From: Pseudomonas sp. NBRC 111124
Lineage (GTDB): Bacteria; Pseudomonadota; Gammaproteobacteria; Pseudomonadales; Pseudomonadaceae
Length of the DNA stretch: 64,000 nt
Assembly: GCF_001320245.1 (NCBI RefSeq)
Contig: NZ_BCBA01000106.1
Coordinates: 1 to 64,000, forward strand
Reading direction: 5' to 3'
Each line of letters opens with the position of its first letter. Positions within the stretch are counted from its first letter, which is position 1. The notes below the pieces were generated by a model. It did not search any database and had not been told where the DNA came from. It worked only from the letters and a program-made list of their open reading frames with translations. Shown in pieces: positions 8,963-21,750 of the stretch. The translations under genes and the position numbers were made by a program.

Positions 8963-9118
8963 TGTCTATGCTGAGTGGCAAAAAATGCCAGGTTGACTGA
9001 ACAGATCCGGCATAGGCTGCAACAGAGCCTTTGCCTAGACTCGGACCCCATCCGGGATCGCCGGCCATTCTCGCAGAGCCTGGCCCGCTCCCGCCATGCC
9101 TAAGCAATCGGAGCCTTT

Positions 9119-10303
9119 ATGAGCACCACAGAAATCTACGTCGTCAGTGCTGTCCGTACCGCCATCGGCGGTTTCGGTGGTTCCCTCAAGGACCTGCCTC
9201 TGGCCGATCTCGCCACCGCGGTCACCCGCGCCGCCATCGAGCGTTCGGGCGTGCCCGCCGAGCAGATCGGCCACATGGTGATGGCCAACGTCATCCCCAC
9301 CGAGCCACGCGACGCCTACCTGTCGCGGGTAGCGGCGATGAACGCCGGCATCCCCAAGGAAACCCCGGCCTTCAACGTCAACCGCCTGTGCGGTTCGGGC
9401 CTGCAGGCCATCGTCTCGGCCGCCCAGACCCTGCTGCTCGGTGACGCCGACGTGGCCCTGGCTGCCGGCGCCGAATCCATGAGCCGTGGCCCGTACTTGC
9501 TGCCGCAGGCACGTTGGGGCGCGCGCATGGGCGATCTGCAGGGCATCGACTACACCGTTGGCGTACTGCAGGACCCGTTCGAACACTTCCACATGGGCAT
9601 CACTGCGGAAAACGTCGCCGCCAAACACGGCATCAGCCGCGAGATGCAGGACGAGCTGGCCCTGACCAGCCAGCGCCGCGCCGCCCGCGCCCAGGCCGAA
9701 GGCCGCTTCGACAGCCAGATCGTGCCGCTGGAGCTGAAAACCCGTAAGGGCACCGTGCAGTTCGCCATCGACGAGCATGTGCGCGCCGACGTCACGGCCG
9801 AGCAACTGGCCGGCATGAAGACCGTGTTCAAGAAGGACGGCACCGTCACCGCCGGCAACGCCAGCGGCATCAACGATGGCGCCGCCGGCCTGGTGCTGGC
9901 TACCGGTGACGCCGTGCGCCGCCTGGGCCTGAAGCCGCTGGCGCGCCTGGTGGCTTATGCCCACGCCGGTGTCGAGCCGGAACTGATGGGCCTGGGCCCG
10001 ATCCCGGCAACCCGCAAGGTGCTGGAAAAGGCCGGCCTGAGCGTCAGCGACCTGGACGTGATCGAGTCCAACGAAGCCTTCGCCGCCCAGGCCTGCGCCG
10101 TGGCCCGCGAGCTCGGTTTCGCCCCGGAGAAGGTCAACCCTAACGGCTCGGGCATCTCCCTCGGCCACCCGGTCGGTGCCACCGGGGCGATCATCGCCAC
10201 CAAGGCCATCCACGAACTGCAACGCATCCAGGGCCGCTACGCACTGGCCACCATGTGCATCGGCGGCGGCCAGGGCATTGCCGTGGTCTTCGAGCGCGTC
10301 TGA
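9119..10303 (+). CDS. bktB: Acetyl-CoA acetyltransferase / beta-ketothiolase
   Basis: A 394-residue thiolase that condenses or cleaves 3-ketoacyl-CoA. The acyl-accepting Cys lies in NRLCGSGLQA (near 89), the catalytic His in SLGHPVGATGA, and the second Cys in CIGGGQG near the C-terminus. It is full length for biosynthetic-type thiolases, and the BktB name rests on overall similarity. The next gene (11 bp downstream) is a 3-hydroxyacyl-CoA dehydrogenase, so together they interconvert 3-hydroxyacyl-CoA and acetyl-CoA plus a shortened acyl-CoA. A divergent AraC regulator lies upstream. Confidence 0.9.
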   Translation: MSTTEIYVVSAVRTAIGGFGGSLKDLPLADLATAVTRAAIERSGVPAEQIGHMVMANVIPTEPRDAYLSRVAAMNAGIPKETPAFNVNRLCGSGLQAIVSAAQTLLLGDADVALAAGAESMSRGPYLLPQARWGARMGDLQGIDYTVGVLQDPFEHFHMGITAENVAAKHGISREMQDELALTSQRRAARAQAEGRFDSQIVPLELKTRKGTVQFAIDEHVRADVTAEQLAGMKTVFKKDGTVTAGNASGINDGAAGLVLATGDAVRRLGLKPLARLVAYAHAGVEPELMGLGPIPATRKVLEKAGLSVSDLDVIESNEAFAAQACAVARELGFAPEKVNPNGSGISLGHPVGATGAIIATKAIHELQRIQGRYALATMCIGGGQGIAVVFERV

Positions 10304-10314
10304 GGGGCTGAACC

Positions 10315-11163
10315 ATGACGATTGAACAGATTGCCGTGATCGGCGCAGGCACCATGGGCAACGGTATTGCCCAGGTGTGTGCGGTGGCCGGCTACCAGGT
10401 GCTGCTGGTGGACGTTTCCGACGCCGCGCTGGAGCGTGGCGTGGCCACCTTGAGCAAGAACCTGGAGCGCCAGGTGAGCAAGGGCACCCTCGACGCCGAG
10501 CGCGCCGAGGCGGCGAAAACCCGCATCCGCACCAGCACCGACTATGCCCTGCTGGGCAGCGCGCAGCTGGTGATCGAGGCCGCCACCGAGAACCTGCAAC
10601 TCAAGCAGCGCATCCTGCAGCAGGTGGCAGCCAACGTTGCCGCCGACTGCCTGATCGCCACCAACACCTCGTCGCTGTCGGTGACCCAACTGGCCGCCAG
10701 CATCGAGCACCCTGAGCGCTTCATTGGCGTGCACTTCTTCAACCCGGTGCCGATGATGGCCCTGGTCGAGATCATCCGCGGCCTGCAGACCAGCGACAGC
10801 ACGTATGCCCAGGCGCTGGTGGTCACCGAAAAGCTTGGCAAGACGCCAATCACCGCCGGCAACCGCCCGGGCTTCGTGGTCAACCGCATTCTGGTGCCGA
10901 TGATCAACGAAGCCATCTTCGTGCGCCAGGAAGGCTTGGCCAGTGCCGAGGACATCGACACCGGCATGCGCCTGGGCTGCAACCAGCCGATCGGCCCGCT
11001 GGCCCTGGCCGACCTGATCGGCCTGGATACCCTGCTGGCGATCATGGAGGCCTTCCACGAAGGCTTCAACGACAGCAAGTACCGCCCTGCTCCGCTGCTC
11101 AAGGAAATGGTCGCGGCCGGCTGGCTGGGGCGCAAGAGCGGCCGCGGCTTCTTCACCTACTGA
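10315..11163 (+). CDS. hbd: 3-hydroxybutyryl-CoA dehydrogenase
   Basis: 282 residues. The N-terminal NAD-binding motif IAVIGAGTMGNGIAQ is followed by the family signature HFFNPVPMMALVEII and a C-terminal helical domain ending KSGRGFFTY. This is the normal stand-alone length for Hbd/PaaH-type enzymes, which oxidise (S)-3-hydroxyacyl-CoA to 3-ketoacyl-CoA. It follows the thiolase by 11 bp and precedes a TetR gene by 12 bp, so the three form one operon. Chain-length preference cannot be read from sequence. Confidence 0.92.
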   Translation: MTIEQIAVIGAGTMGNGIAQVCAVAGYQVLLVDVSDAALERGVATLSKNLERQVSKGTLDAERAEAAKTRIRTSTDYALLGSAQLVIEAATENLQLKQRILQQVAANVAADCLIATNTSSLSVTQLAASIEHPERFIGVHFFNPVPMMALVEIIRGLQTSDSTYAQALVVTEKLGKTPITAGNRPGFVVNRILVPMINEAIFVRQEGLASAEDIDTGMRLGCNQPIGPLALADLIGLDTLLAIMEAFHEGFNDSKYRPAPLLKEMVAAGWLGRKSGRGFFTY

Positions 11164-11175
11164 GGAGCGCACGCC

Positions 11176-11757
11176 ATGCCCCCGGTCAATGCCGCGATGC
11201 GCTGTGCCAACTTCGAAGAGCGACGCGACCGGGCCATGGCACTGTTCGCCGAAAAGGGCTTTGGCCAGGTCAGCATGCGCGAGCTCGCCGCGCACGTGGG
11301 GCTGACCGCAGGTTCGCTGTATCACCATTTCCCAAGCAAGCAGGACCTGCTGTTCGACCTCATCGAAGAGTTGTACGAAGAGCTGCAGGCAACCCTGGAA
11401 CAGGGACGCCGGGCCATGGCGAGAGGGGGTTCGGCGTTGAACTGCCTGATTGCCGCGCATTGGCAATTGCATGCCGAACGGCCCATGCAGTTTCGCCTGG
11501 CCGAACGCGACCTGTGCTGCTTGAGTGATGAGCAGCAGGCGTGCCTGGGACTTCTGCGCAAGCGCTATGAGGCGGGGTTGCTGCGCCTGATTGCGCCACG
11601 GGCTACTTTGCAGGGCGAGGCATTGATGGCGACAGCCCACGTCGTGGCGACCTTGCTCAACCAGTTGCCGGGGATGCTCAAGGGCTTGCCTGAGGAACAG
11701 GGGCTGGGGTTGATGGAGAGCCTGCTGCTTGGTGGGATCGAGCGGACCCTGCGTTAA
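11176..11757 (+). CDS. TetR-family transcriptional regulator
   Basis: 193 residues. The N-terminal TetR helix-turn-helix (FAEKGFGQVSMRELAAHVGL then TAGSLYHHFPSKQDLL) is clear and the C-terminal ligand domain is of FadR/PaaR type. It is the last gene of the thiolase-dehydrogenase operon and is probably an acyl-CoA-responsive repressor of it. It is followed by a REP pair that may also end the transcript. Confidence 0.87.
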   Translation: MPPVNAAMRCANFEERRDRAMALFAEKGFGQVSMRELAAHVGLTAGSLYHHFPSKQDLLFDLIEELYEELQATLEQGRRAMARGGSALNCLIAAHWQLHAERPMQFRLAERDLCCLSDEQQACLGLLRKRYEAGLLRLIAPRATLQGEALMATAHVVATLLNQLPGMLKGLPEEQGLGLMESLLLGGIERTLR

Positions 11758-11760
11758 CCA

Positions 11761-11847
11761 GTACCGGCCTCTTCGCGGGCACGCCCGCTCCCACAGAAGT
11801 CCGCGCGATACCTGTGGGAGCGGGCGTGCCCGCGAAGAGGCCGGTAC
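11761..11847. repeat. REP pair with 36-bp perfect inverted arms
   Basis: The arms at 11761-11796 and 11812-11847 are exact reverse complements over 36 bp with a 15-base loop. Each contains the P. putida REP core (CCGGCCTCTTCGCGGGC plus CCGCTCCCACAG). It sits between convergent genes and can fold into a long hairpin on either strand. Confidence 0.92.
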
Positions 11848-11850
11848 AGC

Positions 11851-12228
11851 TTATCGCAGCAGGGCCTGAATCTGTTCGTGCAAGGTATCGAGGTCGAACG
11901 GCTTGGCCAGGATCGGCGCCTGGCGGGCGATTGGGCTGCCGGACTCGAGGATCTCCGCAGGGTAACCGCTGATGAAGATCACCTTGAGGTCCGGCCGCAG
12001 CTTCACCGCAGGTTCGGCGATCTCCACCCCGGAAATGCCCCCGGGCAAGCGGAAGTCGGTCACCATCAGGTCCAGGTGCGGCTTGCTCGCCAAAATGGCA
12101 AACGCCTGCTCGCCGTCTTCTGCCACCAGCACGTGGTAGCCCTCACCCGCCAGGTAATCGCGCAGGATCATCCGGATTGCCGGTTCATCCTCGACTACCA
12201 GTACTACATCTTGTGCATCTTCACTCAT
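11851..12228 (-). CDS. Single-domain response regulator
   Basis: A 125-residue single receiver domain. The acidic pair is in VVLVVEDEPAIR, the phospho-acceptor Asp is in LMVTDFRLPGG, and Lys is in ILAKPFDLDTL. No output domain is present. It is the last gene of the signalling block, 39 bp after the hybrid kinase, so it is a likely partner for phosphotransfer from that kinase. Confidence 0.87.
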   Translation of the reverse strand: MSEDAQDVVLVVEDEPAIRMILRDYLAGEGYHVLVAEDGEQAFAILASKPHLDLMVTDFRLPGGISGVEIAEPAVKLRPDLKVIFISGYPAEILESGSPIARQAPILAKPFDLDTLHEQIQALLR

Positions 12229-12267
12229 GATAACGCCTTGAATTCTTTACAGTTGGCCAATGTGACC

Positions 12268-13500
12268 TCAGGCTTGCGCGGAGGTTGCCCGCAGCTGGTC
12301 GTTTTGTTCTCTCACCTCTGCCAGCGGCAACAGCAGGGTGAACGTCGACCCTTTGCCAACGTCGCTTTCCACCTGGATCCGCCCGCCATGGGCCTGGACG
12401 ATCTGCTCCGAGATGTACAAGCCCAGCCCCAACCCATTGCTGGCTTGCTGGGTGGCCACACGCTCGAACTGTTGAAAGATCCGCTGCTGGTTGCTGGCGC
12501 TGATGCCGATGCCGTAATCCCGAACCTGCACCGCTGCCATGCCATCCTGTTCGAACAGCTGCACATGCACGGGCCGTCGCTCGCCATAACGCAACGCATT
12601 GGACAACAGGTTGGCCAGGACTTGCTCAATCCGAAATTCGTCCCACACTCCCGTCAACGACTCACAACGTTGCAGTTCGATGGAGGTTTCCAGCGCCGTG
12701 GCCTGAGCCGCGAAGTTTTCCACCAAGCCCCGTACCAGTTGGCTCAGGTCGAACGTTTTAGGGCGCAGCGACAGTTTGCCGGTGCGAATGCGCGACACGT
12801 CCAGCATGTCTTCGACCAGGCGAATCAGGCTGTTGATCTGGCGCTCATCGCGCTCGACCATGGCCTGCAGCTTGTCGGGGTTGAAGGCTTCGAGGTTGCC
12901 GCGCCCCAGGTGCATCTTGCGCAACTGTGCCTCCAGAATCAGGCCGTTGAGCGGCGTGCGCACTTCGTGGGCGACGATCGACATGAAGTCGTCGCGCATG
13001 CGCACCGCATGCTCCAGCTCGCCACGCGCCACCTGCAGCTGGGCCAGCAGCAGTTCCTGCTCCTGGCGGCTGCGCTCGAGCGCCTGCAACTGGCGGTCGA
13101 GCACCTTGCGCTGGCGGTACAGGTCGACGAACACCGACACCTTGCTCTTCACCGCCAGGGTGTCCAGCGGCTTGTGCAGGAAGTCCACAGCGCCACTCTC
13201 GTAGCCCTTGAAGGCGTAGTTCATTTCGCGGCCGGCGGCGGTGACAAAGACGATCGGGATGTTGCGGGTCTTTTCTGTGCCGCGCATCAGCTCGGCCAGC
13301 TCGAAGCCATTCATGCCCGGCATCTGCACGTCGAGAATGGCCAGGGCGAACTCGTGCTCGAGCAACAGCGACAAGGCCGCTTCAGCCGACTGCGCCTCGT
13401 GCACCTCACGGTCTTCGCCTTGGATCAGCGCGGCGAGGGCCAGCAGGTTTTCCGGCAGATCGTCGACGATCAGCAGTTTGGCAGGGGTGTGGCTTAGCAT
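12268..13500 (-). CDS. Response-regulator/histidine-kinase hybrid (REC-HisKA-HATPase)
   Basis: A 410-residue soluble kinase. The N-terminal receiver domain (about 8-125; Asp in LAILDVQMPGMNG) is followed by a coiled coil (about 130-165), a HisKA dimerisation helix with the phospho-His in FMSIVAHEVRTPLNG (near 178), and an ATPase domain with GLGLGLYISEQIV. The receiver at the N-terminus suggests the kinase is itself controlled by phosphorylation, plausibly from the large CHASE3 hybrid upstream. The start overlaps the cheB-like stop by 7 bp, so the genes are translationally coupled. Confidence 0.87.
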   Translation of the reverse strand: MLSHTPAKLLIVDDLPENLLALAALIQGEDREVHEAQSAEAALSLLLEHEFALAILDVQMPGMNGFELAELMRGTEKTRNIPIVFVTAAGREMNYAFKGYESGAVDFLHKPLDTLAVKSKVSVFVDLYRQRKVLDRQLQALERSRQEQELLLAQLQVARGELEHAVRMRDDFMSIVAHEVRTPLNGLILEAQLRKMHLGRGNLEAFNPDKLQAMVERDERQINSLIRLVEDMLDVSRIRTGKLSLRPKTFDLSQLVRGLVENFAAQATALETSIELQRCESLTGVWDEFRIEQVLANLLSNALRYGERRPVHVQLFEQDGMAAVQVRDYGIGISASNQQRIFQQFERVATQQASNGLGLGLYISEQIVQAHGGRIQVESDVGKGSTFTLLLPLAEVREQNDQLRATSAQA

Positions 13501-14069
13501 GCGCTGGGTTCCAGGGTAGCGAGCAACTGCCCGATACCGCTCAGAGAAAGGATAAGGTCGGGCTGATGCAGGGCCAGAGCGGCCTCCGGCATCAGCGCCA
13601 CCTGTGCGTCGCGGGGGTCCTGGACCACGGTCCGGCCGCCGCTGCTCTTGATGTAGGCAAGCCCTTCGGCGCCATCCTCGTTGGCCCCGGTGAGCAGTAC
13701 GCCGAGCAGCTCGGGGCCAAAGGCATCAGCCGCCGAGGTGAAGAGAAAATCGATGGCCGGGCGCGAAAAATGCACCGGCTCTTCCTGGCTCAACGACAGG
13801 CTGAGGTCGGCCTCCACCGACAGGTGATAGCCCGGCCCGGCCACGTAGATCTGCCCCGGGGCGATGGCTTCTTTGTCACAGGCTTGGCGCACCGGCCGCT
13901 GCAAGCGCCGTTGCAGCACCTCGGCCAGCTGGCTGTGGCGGTCGTCCGGCAGGTGCAGCACGCACAGCACCGGAATGGCAAAGCTGGCCGGCAGCGATCC
14001 GAGCACCGTGAACAGTGCCGTGACGCCGCCCGCCGAGGCACCGATGACCACCGCGCGTACGCCGTTCAT
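13494..14069 (-). CDS. Stand-alone CheB-type protein-glutamate methylesterase
   Basis: A 191-residue CheB catalytic domain without the usual N-terminal receiver. The catalytic Ser is in VIGASAGGVTAL, His in HLPDDRHSQL and Asp in TGANEDGAEG. It should demethylate or deamidate glutamates on a receptor-like partner. There are no che motor genes or chemoreceptors nearby, so the partner may be the sensor kinase of the same operon. It overlaps both neighbours (ATGA-type overlap with cheR-like). Confidence 0.88.
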   Translation of the reverse strand: MNGVRAVVIGASAGGVTALFTVLGSLPASFAIPVLCVLHLPDDRHSQLAEVLQRRLQRPVRQACDKEAIAPGQIYVAGPGYHLSVEADLSLSLSQEEPVHFSRPAIDFLFTSAADAFGPELLGVLLTGANEDGAEGLAYIKSSGGRTVVQDPRDAQVALMPEAALALHQPDLILSLSGIGQLLATLEPSAC

Positions 14070-14883
14070 GATTTGCGGTAGATCCGTTCAGGTTTGACCA
14101 GCGGCTCGAAACGCTCGCCGTAGGCCGAAAAGTCCACCGACTCCTTGCTGCCCAGTACCAGGAAGCCCCGATGGCACAAGGATTCGTGGAACAAGCCGAG
14201 GGCGCGGTCCTGCAATTCCTTGTTGAAATAGATCAGCACGTTGCGGCAGGACACCAACTGGGTCTCGGAAAACACACTGTCGGTGGCCAGGCTGTGGTCG
14301 GCGAAGGTCACGTTGTCGCGCAGGCTATTGTCCATGATGGCGTTGCCGTAGGCCGCCGTGTAGTACTCGGCGAAGTCACGGCGGCCACCGGCCAGGCGAT
14401 AGTTTTCTTCATACTCGCGCATGCTCTGCATCGAGTAGATGCCCTGTTTGGCGCGGTCCAGCGAAAGCGGGTTGATGTCGGTGGCATAGATGATGGTGCG
14501 CTCGAGCAGGCCTTCTTCACGCAGCAGGATAGCCATCGAGTACACCTCTTCACCGGTGCTGCAGCCAGCGATCCATATCTTGATCGACGGCCAGGTGCGC
14601 AGCAGCGGCACCACCTCCTGGCGCAGCGCGAGGAAGTGGCTGGGGTCGCGGAACATCTCGCTGACCGGGATCGTCAGGTATTGCAACAGCTGCATGAACA
14701 TGCCCGGGTCGTGTAGCACCCGCTCCTGCAGCGCCGACACCGTGAGGCAGTCGAACTGGCGCAGCGCATGGAGGATCCGGCGCTTGATCGAAGCGCCGGA
14801 GTAGTTGCGAAAATCGTAGCTGTACTTGAGGTAGATCGCCTCGATCAGCAGCCGGATCTCGATGTCGGTGTTGCGCTCGCTAG

Positions 14884-14887
<4 letters not shown>
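14066..14887 (-). CDS. CheR-type protein-glutamate methyltransferase
   Basis: About 273 residues from the TTG proposed here. It has the N-terminal CheR helical domain (YDFRNYSGASIKRRILHALR) and a SAM-binding domain with IWIAGCSTGEEVYSMA, followed by LISCRN-like VSCRNVLIYF. An ATG 24 bases upstream is also open, but the TTG overlaps the upstream TGA as TTGA and has GGAG 6 bases before it, so coupled translation from TTG looks more natural. Paired with a stand-alone CheB, it forms a reversible methylation module. Confidence 0.85.
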
Positions 14888-18351
<3,464 letters not shown>

Positions 18352-18604
18352 CTGAAAACGCCCGCGCAAAAAAAAGTCCATTGAAAAGTGTGGCGATTGA
18401 AGCCTGTTTTTATAGGCCGCTGCGCTCACCGGTCCACAAGCGAGTCTAACCCGCTTAAGCGGCTGCGGCGGGGCATTTAGCCAGTATTTGAAGGCTGTGT
18501 GTGAGAATCGTTCCATCGAGGTGCCACAGCCGGTATCCTCGGGAACTTCTGTCACTGCCTGGCGCACAGAGTAGGGACATGCCATTTTTAACAGGGAACC
18601 CACC

Positions 18605-18955
18605 ATGCACCTTCTGGTAGTCGAAGACGACGACATCGTACGTATGCTGATGGTCGAAGTGCTCGATGAGCTGGGCTACAGCACCATAGAAGCGGAAAAT
18701 GCCACGGCGGCGCTGAAAGTGATCGAGGATGCCAGCCAGAAACTGGCCCTGCTGGTGACCGACGTGGGCCTGCCGGACATGCGCGGTGAAGAACTGGCAG
18801 CCAAGGCCCGTGCGATGCGGCCGTTGCTGCCGGTGCTGTTTGCCAGCGGTTATGCCGAGAGTCTCCACGTGCCCGAGGGCATGCACATGATCGGCAAGCC
18901 GTTCAGCATCGACCAGTTGCGCGACAAGGTGGTGGACATTCTGGGTACGTCTTGA
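18605..18955 (+). CDS. Single-domain response regulator
   Basis: A 116-residue lone receiver: LLVVEDDDIVRMLMVEVLDE, Asp in LLVTDVGLPDMRG, and Lys in MIGKPFSIDQL. It is divergent from the large hybrid kinase by 253 bp and is a natural phosphotransfer partner. No output domain is present. Confidence 0.87.
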   Translation: MHLLVVEDDDIVRMLMVEVLDELGYSTIEAENATAALKVIEDASQKLALLVTDVGLPDMRGEELAAKARAMRPLLPVLFASGYAESLHVPEGMHMIGKPFSIDQLRDKVVDILGTS

Positions 18956-18971
18956 ACACCGGCCAATTGCC

Positions 18972-19721
18972 CTACAACTCGCGCCGCAACAGATAGGTAT
19001 CCATGATCCACCCCATGCGCGCCCTCTCCCGCTCGCGCACCTCGAGAATCCGGGCCTTAACCGCCTGCAAAGGCCCGGCGATCAGCACTTCATCCGCAGT
19101 GCCCAAATAGGCGCCCCAGTAGATCACCAGCGCCGCATCCTCCAGCGTGGCGAACGCGCACTGGCCGTCGAGCAACACCACCACATTGTCCACCTGCCCC
19201 TGCTCGGCCAGGCGCCGGCCGGGCAGCACGGTCAGCGGCTCGCCGATGCGGTTGAGCGGGACCTGATGCCGTGCAGCCAGGGCCTGCACACTGCTGATGC
19301 CGGGGATCACCTGAAGGCGCAGCGCCACGCCGCGTTCGCGGACCAGGTCCAGTATGCGCAGGGTGCTGTCGTAGAGGGTTGGCTCACCCCATAACAAGAA
19401 GGCGCCGATATCCTCAGCGCCCATCTCTTGGTCAATCAACCGGGCATACAGCGCGGCACGCTGGCGGTGCCAGTCGTGAACCGCGCCCGCATAGTCAGCG
19501 GCCTGGGTATCGCGTTGCGGGTCCGCGACCTGCACCAGGCGGTAGCCACCGCCTGGCCGGTAACGTTCAAGCATGGCGCTGCGCAAGCGCAGCAGCTCAT
19601 CCTTGCCCGCGCCTTTGTCGAACACGAAAAACACCGTGGCGTGGCGCAATGCATCCACCGCCTCGACGGTAATCTGGCGTGGGTCGCCCGGGCCAATGCC
19701 GATCAGCAGCAAATCTTTCAT
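18972..19721 (-). CDS. cobF: Precorrin-6A synthase (deacetylating), CobF
   Basis: A 249-residue tetrapyrrole methylase-fold protein. It has the N-terminal LLIGIGPGDPRQITVEAVDA glycine motif, LLWGEPTLYDST and VIPGISSVQALAARH. CobF methylates C-1 of precorrin-5 with loss of acetate in aerobic cobalamin synthesis. No other cob gene lies nearby, so it is a detached member of the pathway. It converges with the response regulator (16 bp apart) and follows the OprD gene in the same direction. Confidence 0.88.
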   Translation of the reverse strand: MKDLLLIGIGPGDPRQITVEAVDALRHATVFFVFDKGAGKDELLRLRSAMLERYRPGGGYRLVQVADPQRDTQAADYAGAVHDWHRQRAALYARLIDQEMGAEDIGAFLLWGEPTLYDSTLRILDLVRERGVALRLQVIPGISSVQALAARHQVPLNRIGEPLTVLPGRRLAEQGQVDNVVVLLDGQCAFATLEDAALVIYWGAYLGTADEVLIAGPLQAVKARILEVRERERARMGWIMDTYLLRREL

Positions 19722-19741
19722 GGCACCGCCCGGCCCGTGAC

Positions 19742-21043
19742 CTAGAGAATGGAGAAGTTATAGCTGACGATGACCCGGGTCTCATCCATGTCACGCGCCC
19801 ACTGCTCGTAGTTGCTGCGGTACGTGGAGTTACGCAGGCGCACGCTGACATCCTTGAAGGTTCCACTCTGCACCTGGTACTTGAGCTCGGTGTCGCGTTC
19901 CCATTCCTTGCCTTCGGCATTGCTGCCCGGAACCTTGATGTGGTCGCCGTTGATATAGCGGGTGAAGAAGCTCAGGCCGGGGACGCCGACGGCCTTGAAG
20001 TCGTAGTCGTAACGCAGCTGCCAGGAACGCTCCTGGGCGGCGGCGAAGTCGTTGACCTGGGCATAGTTGACCAGATAAGGGTTGCTGCCATCGAGGTACG
20101 GCATGGCACTTTCGCCATACATGCGCTGCCAGCCTGCACTGATCTTGTGGCCACCCAGGCTGTAGCCGAGCATGCCGCTGAAGGCACGGTGGTCGATCTC
20201 GCCGGCGCGGGCATTGCCGATGTCATCGCTCTTGATCACGCGAAGGTCTGCCGACAGGCTGCCTACGGCAAGCGGTTGATTGCCGACCAGCCCAAGGAAG
20301 TGCTGGCGGTAGATGTTTTCCAGCTTGGCGACCTGATACTGGGCACTGAGCTGATCATTGAAACGGTAGTCCAGGCCGGCCAAGTCGAAGTGGTCAGCTT
20401 CGATATTGCAGGCATAGCGCTTGTTCTTGCAATGCACGCGAATATCCTGGCGATCAGTGGAATCCCGTGCGGTGTACTTGTTCAGGCGCGCCAGCGTGAA
20501 CTTGAGGTCGCGCACTTCTTCGGAAGTCAGCATCGCGCCGTGGAACACGGTCGGCAACAGGCGACCATCGTTGTATTTCAACAGCGGCACATCCGGCATC
20601 ATCGAACCGTACTTCAATACCGTGTTGGAAACCTTGGCCTTGGCCGCCAGGCCCATCTTCGCGTATTGGTCGACAGAATGCCGCGGGTCATGGCCGGAAG
20701 ACGGCAGCAAACCGCTGTTACTGTCGCCGGGACTGGAATCGAGCTTGAAACCGATCATGCCCAGTGCATCCACACCAAAGCCTACCGGCCCTTGGGTATA
20801 ACCCGACTGAACATTGAGAATGAAGCCTTGCGCCCACTCTTCGCGTTTTGACGCACCCTGGCTGGAACTGCTGTGGCCGTCACGAAAATCCCGGTTGAAA
20901 TAGACAGTGCGTGCTTCGACCTTGGCAGTAGTGTCTTCAAGAAAACCGGCAGCCTGGGCATGGGCGCCGGCACACAACAGGAACAGGCCAGCAACACGGC
21001 GCCCGGGGGCGAGAGGAAGGGGGGAAAACATGCGAGGGAACAT
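19742..21043 (-). CDS. OprD-family outer-membrane porin
   Basis: About 433 residues with a signal peptide (hydrophobic VAGLFLLCAGAHAQA, cleavage before AGFLEDTTAK). The mature chain has the OprD opening (FLEDTTAKVEARTVYFNRDF) and a C-terminal beta-strand ending in a hydrophobic residue (VIVSYNFSIL). OprD/Opd porins admit amino acids or small carboxylates; the substrate is not evident. Start codons at 21043 or 21031 are both plausible. It is divergent from the turB-like gene across about 350 bp. Confidence 0.87.
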   Translation of the reverse strand: MFPRMFSPLPLAPGRRVAGLFLLCAGAHAQAAGFLEDTTAKVEARTVYFNRDFRDGHSSSSQGASKREEWAQGFILNVQSGYTQGPVGFGVDALGMIGFKLDSSPGDSNSGLLPSSGHDPRHSVDQYAKMGLAAKAKVSNTVLKYGSMMPDVPLLKYNDGRLLPTVFHGAMLTSEEVRDLKFTLARLNKYTARDSTDRQDIRVHCKNKRYACNIEADHFDLAGLDYRFNDQLSAQYQVAKLENIYRQHFLGLVGNQPLAVGSLSADLRVIKSDDIGNARAGEIDHRAFSGMLGYSLGGHKISAGWQRMYGESAMPYLDGSNPYLVNYAQVNDFAAAQERSWQLRYDYDFKAVGVPGLSFFTRYINGDHIKVPGSNAEGKEWERDTELKYQVQSGTFKDVSVRLRNSTYRSNYEQWARDMDETRVIVSYNFSIL

Positions 21044-21049
21044 CCACAA

Positions 21050-21390
21050 GAAAGGCGAAAAAACAAATCGTGACGCACCTGCGCCACGCGAATGCGTCGC
21101 GGCCGAATATCAGCCGATCATCATCTGAAATGATCGCCCAAACGCTCTGTTCCGGGCCATTGGACCATGGTCTACAGGCCTGGACAGAGCGCCTGTAAAA
21201 GCCCACGAATTACCGCTCGAAAAACTTGTAAAGTTCCCGTCTTACTTATAAAAGTTTGCGGTTTACCGAAGTCCTGCAAGTGTCTACACTCGATGTCAGC
21301 GAACAGATTTACCCACCCGCGTGGCCGGCGTTTAGTGCGTGTCAAATGTTCGTCGCGCCCTGCCACGAAAGACGTACAGGAGTGATTACA
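21050..21390. other. Intergenic promoter region between OprD and TurB-like genes
   Basis: About 340 bp without a supported gene. It is AT-richer than its surroundings and should hold both divergent promoters. CTTGTAAAG followed by TTATAAAAG near 21227-21250 resembles a -35/-10 pair for the turB-like gene. A partial dyad (GGACCATGGTC) lies near 21161-21171. Confidence 0.4.
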
Positions 21391-21750
21391 GTGTCCAGAC
21401 TTGCAGAGTTTCGTGCTGCCGAAAAAGCGCTCCAGGAACAGATGGCACAACTGGAGGCGCTGAAAAAGGATGCCGGCCTCAAACGCGAAATCGAATTCGA
21501 GCAGAAACTAGTCGGCCTGATGAAAAGCTATGACAAAAGTCTGCGCGATATCATCGCCATCCTCGACCCGAAGGCAGTTACCCGCGGCACTGCCAGTGCA
21601 CCGAAACAGCAGCGTCGTGCGCGCGTGGTGAAAGTCTACGAAAACCCGCACAGTGGCGAGCTGATCGAAACCAAAGGCGGCAACCACCGCGGCCTGAAGG
21701 CATGGAAAGAACAGTACGGGGCCGCAACCGTGGAAAGCTGGGTGCGATGA
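21391..21750 (+). CDS. turB: MvaT/H-NS-family xenogeneic silencer (TurB-like)
   Basis: 119 residues starting at GTG with AGGAGTG upstream. The N-terminal coiled coil SRLAEFRAAEKALQEQMAQL is the MvaT dimerisation helix, followed by a linker and the C-terminal AT-hook-like DNA-binding part around ENPHSGELIETKGGNHRGLK. MvaT proteins coat AT-rich DNA and silence acquired genes. P. putida encodes several paralogues; the TurB assignment rests on its position between an OprD porin and gloA as remembered for P. putida, so the family is certain but the paralogue is less so. Confidence 0.88.
   Translation: MSRLAEFRAAEKALQEQMAQLEALKKDAGLKREIEFEQKLVGLMKSYDKSLRDIIAILDPKAVTRGTASAPKQQRRARVVKVYENPHSGELIETKGGNHRGLKAWKEQYGAATVESWVR

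Noticed and set aside
11878..13497. Plus-strand open frame of over 500 codons opposite the hybrid kinase
   Set aside because: Shadow of the minus-strand kinase; the product looks random.
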